Assembly: GCA_025458415.1 (NCBI GenBank) | Contig: JALOSN010000014.1 | Span: 1-16,347, forward strand | DNA length: 16,347 bases | Direction: 5' to 3' | Source: Hydrogenophaga sp. | GTDB taxonomy: Bacteria; Pseudomonadota; Gammaproteobacteria; Burkholderiales; Burkholderiaceae_C | In this document: positions 13,873 to 16,347 of the stretch, piece after piece | Position numbering within the stretch: position 1 is the stretch's first letter | Layout of the letters: the number at the start of each line of letters is the position of its first letter | Notes under the pieces: generated by a model | Databases searched by the model: none | Told to the model about the DNA's origin: nothing | What the model saw: the letters and a program-made list of their open reading frames with translations, nothing else | Translations under genes and position numbers: made by a program

Positions 13873-14607
13873 ATGGCCGATCTATCCACCCCCGACCTAT
13901 CCCGCGTGCTGGGACGATTGCCCCTGTTCCACGACGTCAGCGCCGCGTCTCGCGAACGGCTGGCAGCCGCCAGCCGCCTCAGATCGCTGGAACGCGGGGC
14001 CGCAGTGTTTCACCAGGGGGATCCGTGCGACCACTTCCACGTCGTGTTGACAGGGCAGGTCAAGCTGGCCGTGGTGGCACCCAACGGACAGGAGAAGGTC
14101 ATCGAGATCGTCGGTCCCGGCGGCAGCTTTGCCGAGGCCTTGATGTTCCTGAACTTGCCGTGCCGCGTGGGTGCAGTGGCCCTCTTGCCCACGACCCTGG
14201 TGTCGGTGCCCCGCGAAGCGGTGTTGGAAGAACTCGCCGCCGACCCCCAGTTAGCGATGTGCATGCTGGCGGGGCTGTCGCGCCGTCTTCATGGCCTGGT
14301 GCACGACCTGGAGGCACAGTCCCTGCAAAGCGGCGTGCAGAGGGTCATTGGTTACTTCCTGAACATGCAAGAAGTGACGGGCCTCAATGAAGATATTCGT
14401 AACGATGGCGGAGCAACGGCGGCCGTGCCCAAGGTCCGCACCGTGACTCTGCCCGTGAGCAAGGCCACCATCGCTTCCCGCCTCAGCTTGACGCCCGAAT
14501 ACTTCAGCCGCGTGCTGCGTGAACTGGAAGATGCCGAGCTCATCTCCGTGGAAGGACGAAACATACATGTGCGCAACGTCCGTCGACTGGCAGCCTATCC
14601 AGACTAA
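13873..14607 (+). CDS. dnr: Dnr-like Crp/Fnr family transcriptional regulator
   Basis: This is a 244-aa regulator with a cyclic-nucleotide-type sensor fold at about 15-130 (VFHQGDPCDHFHVVLTGQVK; NGQEKVIEIVGPGGSFAEAL), a dimer helix around 130-165, and an HTH at about 190-225 (SKATIASRLSLTPEYFSRVL). The recognition helix has E209, S212 and R213, the FNR trio that reads TTGAT half sites. The N-terminal cysteine cluster of FNR/Anr is missing, so it is unlikely to sense oxygen by a [4Fe-4S] cluster. Its sensor region resembles Dnr/NNR regulators, which respond to nitric oxide via heme. No Shine-Dalgarno precedes ATG 13873; a frame-compatible CTG at 13828 sits behind GGAGGAG but would be an unusual start. 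An FNR-like box lies upstream inside nrdG. It probably controls the boxes in this window. Confidence 0.85.
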   Translation: MADLSTPDLSRVLGRLPLFHDVSAASRERLAAASRLRSLERGAAVFHQGDPCDHFHVVLTGQVKLAVVAPNGQEKVIEIVGPGGSFAEALMFLNLPCRVGAVALLPTTLVSVPREAVLEELAADPQLAMCMLAGLSRRLHGLVHDLEAQSLQSGVQRVIGYFLNMQEVTGLNEDIRNDGGATAAVPKVRTVTLPVSKATIASRLSLTPEYFSRVLRELEDAELISVEGRNIHVRNVRRLAAYPD

Positions 14608-14806
14608 CTTCCTCCCCGCGTTAGAGAGGGAGTGAATGAGTGTGGAAGTCAGAACAAGCGTACTGAATCGCCCCGGGTTCAGCGGAGGCGATGTTCCAGA
14701 TTTTGTTGAACGCGTGAACTGAGGAGGCGGCTCCTTTGACCCACATGCGTGAGCATGCGGGTTGCCTCGCAAGCAACCGAAGAGGCCACCGGAATGAAGT
14801 CTCAAA
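14608..14806 (+). other. Non-coding stretch between the regulator and the IS256 remnant
   Basis: These 200 bp contain no supported gene. A possible insertion-sequence end is at 14663-14682. Small hairpins lie around 14743-14777 (CATGC/GCATG and GGTTGC/GCAACC). The material is probably scar and left flank of mobile elements. No clear terminator with a T-run follows the regulator stop. Confidence 0.5.
14663..14682. repeat. Possible insertion-sequence terminal repeat fragment
   Basis: CTGAATCGCCCCGGGTTCAG is a partly palindromic sequence resembling the ends I associate with some IS3-type elements (TGAAxCGCCCCGGGTT form). The resemblance is from memory and unconfirmed. It is in a non-coding stretch next to other IS debris, which fits. 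Confidence 0.3.
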
Positions 14807-14829
14807 CGTAGCCCGCCTTGCGGGCTACG
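14807..14829. repeat. 10-bp inverted repeat at the start of the IS256 remnant
   Basis: CGTAGCCCGC and GCGGGCTACG are perfect inverted repeats separated by CTT, giving a very stable hairpin. It overlaps where the transposase reading frame would begin. It could hide the start from ribosomes or mark the element's left boundary. No T-run follows. Confidence 0.5.
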
Positions 14830-15873
14830 CCTGCCGCGCGGGTACAGGTCTCTCTGCCCGTCCAGGGAGTTCTGCGCGATGTCCGCCACGCCTTCTTAGG
14901 CCACTGCATCGAGGCCGGCCAGAAGGTGCTTACTGCGATGATGGAGGCCGACCGCATCATGCTGTGCGGGCCCAAGGGCGTGCCGGACGCGACCCACCGT
15001 GCCGTACGGGGCGGTACCACCGCCAGCCAAGTGGTGCTGGGCGGCCAGCGCATTGCCGTGCGACGCTCGCGGGCGCGCTCGATGACCGAAGGCGAGCTGT
15101 CGCTGCGCAGCTTCGAGTGGGCCGCCGGCAACGACCCACCGGACGCCGCCACCCTGGCCGCCATCGCCGCCGGCGTGTCCACGCGCAGCTACGCCAGCAC
15201 CCAGGGGCCGGTAGCGACGGCTCACAGGCCGCGCGCGGCCTCCAATAGCGCTTTGTCGCGCCGCTTCGTGCAGTTCAGCCAGGAACAGCTGGCGCAATGC
15301 TCGCCCGGCCCCTCGGCAAGCTGGATCTGCCGGTGGCGATGATCGACGGCATCCACCTCCGCGACCGCGTGATCCTGCTGGCCCTGGGCGTCGACGCCCA
15401 GGGCAACAAGCATGTCCTGGGGCTGCGCGAGGGCTCCACCAAAGCCACGCGCGTGGTGTCCTCGCTGCTGGCCGATCTGGCCGAGCGCGGGCTGGCCGCC
15501 GAGCGCATGCAGCTGTGGGTGATCGAAGGCGGCAAGGCGCTGCGCAAAGCCATTGTTCAGACCTTTGGTGCGACGGCGCTGATCCAGCGCTGCCAGGAGC
15601 ACAAGCACCGCAACGTGCTGGAACACCTGCCCGAGGACATGCACGCCGTCGTCAAGAGGGCGCTGATGGACGCCTGGTCGGCCTCGGACGCCGAGCCGGC
15701 GGGCAGGCAGGCACCCAGGGGGTCGCCGCCAGCCTGCGCGAGGGCGTGAAGGAGACGCTGACGGTGCCGGTGCTGGGCGACACCGCGGCACTGTGGCGGA
15801 CGCTTCGCACGACCAACCCGATCGAGAACCTCAACGGCTCGGCGGCACACTACTGCCGCAACGTCAAGCGTTG
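14818..15873 (+). pseudogene. Degenerate IS256/Mutator-family transposase
   Basis: These are the remains of an IS256-type DDE transposase. The N-terminal part (VLRDVRHAFLGHCIEAGQKV, then GGTTASQVVLGGQRIAVRRSR) reads in one frame to about 15298. There a single-base loss moves the frame to LARPLGKLDLPVAMIDGIHL (first catalytic Asp). The conserved second motif reads WVIEGGKALRKA, with Glu (15525-15527) where Asp is expected. After DAWSASDAEPAGRQ roughly a dozen codons are missing and the frame changes again near 15710 to VAASLREGVKETL and TNPIENLNG (third catalytic Glu). Homology ends abruptly at NVKRW near 15873, where an IS3-type end begins, so the C-terminus is lost. No ATG start is visible at the 5' end. 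It cannot be functional. Confidence 0.88.
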
Positions 15874-16015
15874 GGGCAGTAAGCTCCCCCGTCAGGTGGA
15901 CAATCGAGAAGTAGAGTCTTCCGCGGTGAACACCCTGGGCTTGAACAGGACCGCCGGCACATCGCCCAGGGACTCGTGTGGCCGATATTCGTTGTAGTCT
16001 GCGACCCACTGATCG
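15874..16015 (-). mobile_element. 3' end of an IS3-type element (transposase C-terminus and terminal sequence)
   Basis: On the minus strand the residues DQWVADYNEYRPHESLG and AVLFKPRVFTAEDSTS match the very C-terminus of IS3-family OrfB transposases (the W-x-x-DYN-x-x-RPH-x-SLG signature). The stop is at 15892-15894, and the following 18-20 bp (CCTGACGGGGGAGCTTACTG on the minus strand) are probably the element's terminal repeat, ending where the IS256 remnant stops. The rest of the element, including the catalytic core, is absent. The right boundary near 16015 is approximate. Confidence 0.7.
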
Positions 16016-16104
16016 GCTACCACCTTGGCCTGCTTGGTGGCACTGGGGCTGAAGCTTTCGGCGTCGTTCTCGGTCATGGCTGGCACGTAGAAGACGGGAA
16101 TCAT
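15892..16104 (-). pseudogene. Chimeric ORF: start of an unrelated gene fused in frame to the IS3 transposase tail
   Basis: This 70-residue ORF begins with an ATG behind a textbook Shine-Dalgarno (AAGGAGG, 16115-16121, 10 bases upstream). The first ~29 residues, MIPVFYVPAMTENDAESFSP then SATKQAKVVA, are not transposase. They faintly recall the N-terminus of histone deacetylase/acetoin-utilisation-type amidohydrolases, which is a low-confidence recollection. From about residue 30 the sequence is the IS3 transposase C-terminus. The simplest reading is that an IS3 element inserted in, or recombined with, this gene and a deletion left only its start. The fusion is in frame and could still be translated, though a function is doubtful. 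Its upstream neighbour on the same strand ends 88 bp before its start. Confidence 0.65.
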
Positions 16105-16114
16105 CTGGACAGTT

Positions 16115-16121
16115 CCTCCTT
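16115..16121 (-). promoter_or_regulatory. Strong ribosome binding site of the truncated gene
   Basis: AAGGAGG on the minus strand lies 10 bases upstream of the ATG at 16104. It shows that the interrupted ORF was a genuine gene start. Confidence 0.7.
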
Positions 16122-16139
16122 GGGCAAAGCTCCGCCAAG

Positions 16140-16163
16140 GCGCTTGCGGCAAGCCGCAAGCGC
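16140..16163. repeat. Perfect 11-bp inverted repeat (hairpin) between two minus-strand genes
   Basis: GCGCTTGCGGC (16140-16150) and its exact complement (16153-16163) are separated by AA. It forms a very stable hairpin 30 bp after the stop of the right-hand gene and 36 bp before the start of the truncated gene. No T-run follows on either strand. It could be a REP-like element, a transcription attenuator or an mRNA 3' stabiliser. Confidence 0.6.
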
Positions 16164-16192
16164 CAGGGACTTTCAGCAGGGACCGGACGGCC

Positions 16193-16347
16193 TCAGGCCG
16201 CGCTGGGGCTCAGCGCTTGGTTGATCACATCACGCAGCGCAACGAGCCCTTCGCGGCTGAGCGTGGTGGAGAACTTCACCTGCTCCTCCGGCCGCCGCGC
16301 GGTCGGAACGAAGGTGGAGAGAAGGAGGTGGTGACCCAGCGGCGTGG
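16193..16347 (-). CDS. Hypothetical protein, C-terminal end (cut by window edge)
   Basis: This is the last 50 codons of a minus-strand gene that enters from the right edge, ending at TGA 16193-16195. The tail reads EEQVKFSTTLSREGLVALRD followed by VINQALSPSAA, with the GC-biased third positions of a real gene and a plausible amphipathic helix. I do not recognise the family, and too little is present to assign a function. It lies upstream of the truncated gene at 16104 on the same strand, with a strong hairpin between them. Confidence 0.55.
   Translation of the reverse strand, partial: TPLGHHLLLSTFVPTARRPEEQVKFSTTLSREGLVALRDVINQALSPSAA

Noticed and set aside
14608..14650. Intrinsic terminator after the Dnr-like regulator
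   Set aside because: CTCCC/GGGAG can pair weakly, but the stem is only 5 bp with an 11-base loop and no T-run.
16221..16234. TTGATCACATCACG as another FNR box
   Set aside because: Only the left half matches. The right half does not resemble ATCAA, and it lies inside the edge gene's coding sequence.

Overview
The window is about 16.3 kb of GC-rich DNA (third codon positions almost all G or C) from what looks like a facultatively denitrifying betaproteobacterium of the Burkholderiales type. That assignment is inferred from gene content, protein character and FNR/Dnr-type promoter boxes; no rRNA or other marker gene is present. It reads as a chromosomal cluster for anaerobic life on nitrate, ending in a patch of decaying insertion sequences. 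I saw no tRNA, rRNA or CRISPR array.

Left block (1-5298, minus strand): an apparent operon narK1 - narK - narK - narG. It carries three different MFS nitrate/nitrite transporters, followed by the N-terminal 298 codons of the respiratory nitrate reductase catalytic subunit, which runs off the window. The intergenic promoter region (5299-5446) is shared with a divergent hemerythrin-domain gene. It contains a perfect FNR/Dnr-type palindrome (5388-5401) and a perfect 7-2-7 inverted repeat resembling a NarL site (5348-5363).

Central block (5447-10857, plus strand): a nitrogen-oxide stress module. In order it has a stand-alone di-iron hemerythrin domain (RIC/YtfE-like), a nitronate monooxygenase-family flavoprotein with an unusual four-cysteine C-terminal region, NnrS, a DUF2249 protein, a MIP18/DUF59 protein and a second polytopic membrane protein that looks NnrS-like. 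Further FNR/Dnr-like boxes precede the flavoprotein and, more weakly, the DUF2249 gene. Many of these genes overlap or nearly touch.

Anaerobic ribonucleotide reductase block (10854-13823, plus strand): nrdD starts in an ATGA overlap with the membrane-protein gene. NrdD ends immediately after its C-terminal metal-binding motif, so it has no glycyl-radical sequence. That sequence (RVMGYHRPV) sits in a separate 77-residue ORF with its own strong Shine-Dalgarno, in another frame, followed by an overlapping GTG-started nrdG (radical SAM activase). This is a split class III RNR with a detached radical domain, and is the most interesting item in the window. A Dnr-like Crp/Fnr regulator follows (13873-14607), with its own FNR-like box inside nrdG. 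Together the genes suggest one circuit in which loss of oxygen, nitric oxide and possibly nitrate switch on nitrate uptake and respiration, NO damage control and anaerobic dNTP synthesis.

Right end (14608-16347): mobile-element debris. It holds an IS256-type transposase pseudogene (two frame changes, internal deletion, catalytic Asp to Glu, truncated), abutting the 3' end of an IS3-type transposase. That end is fused in frame to the start of an unrelated gene with an excellent ribosome binding site. The 3' end of another minus-strand gene lies at the window edge.
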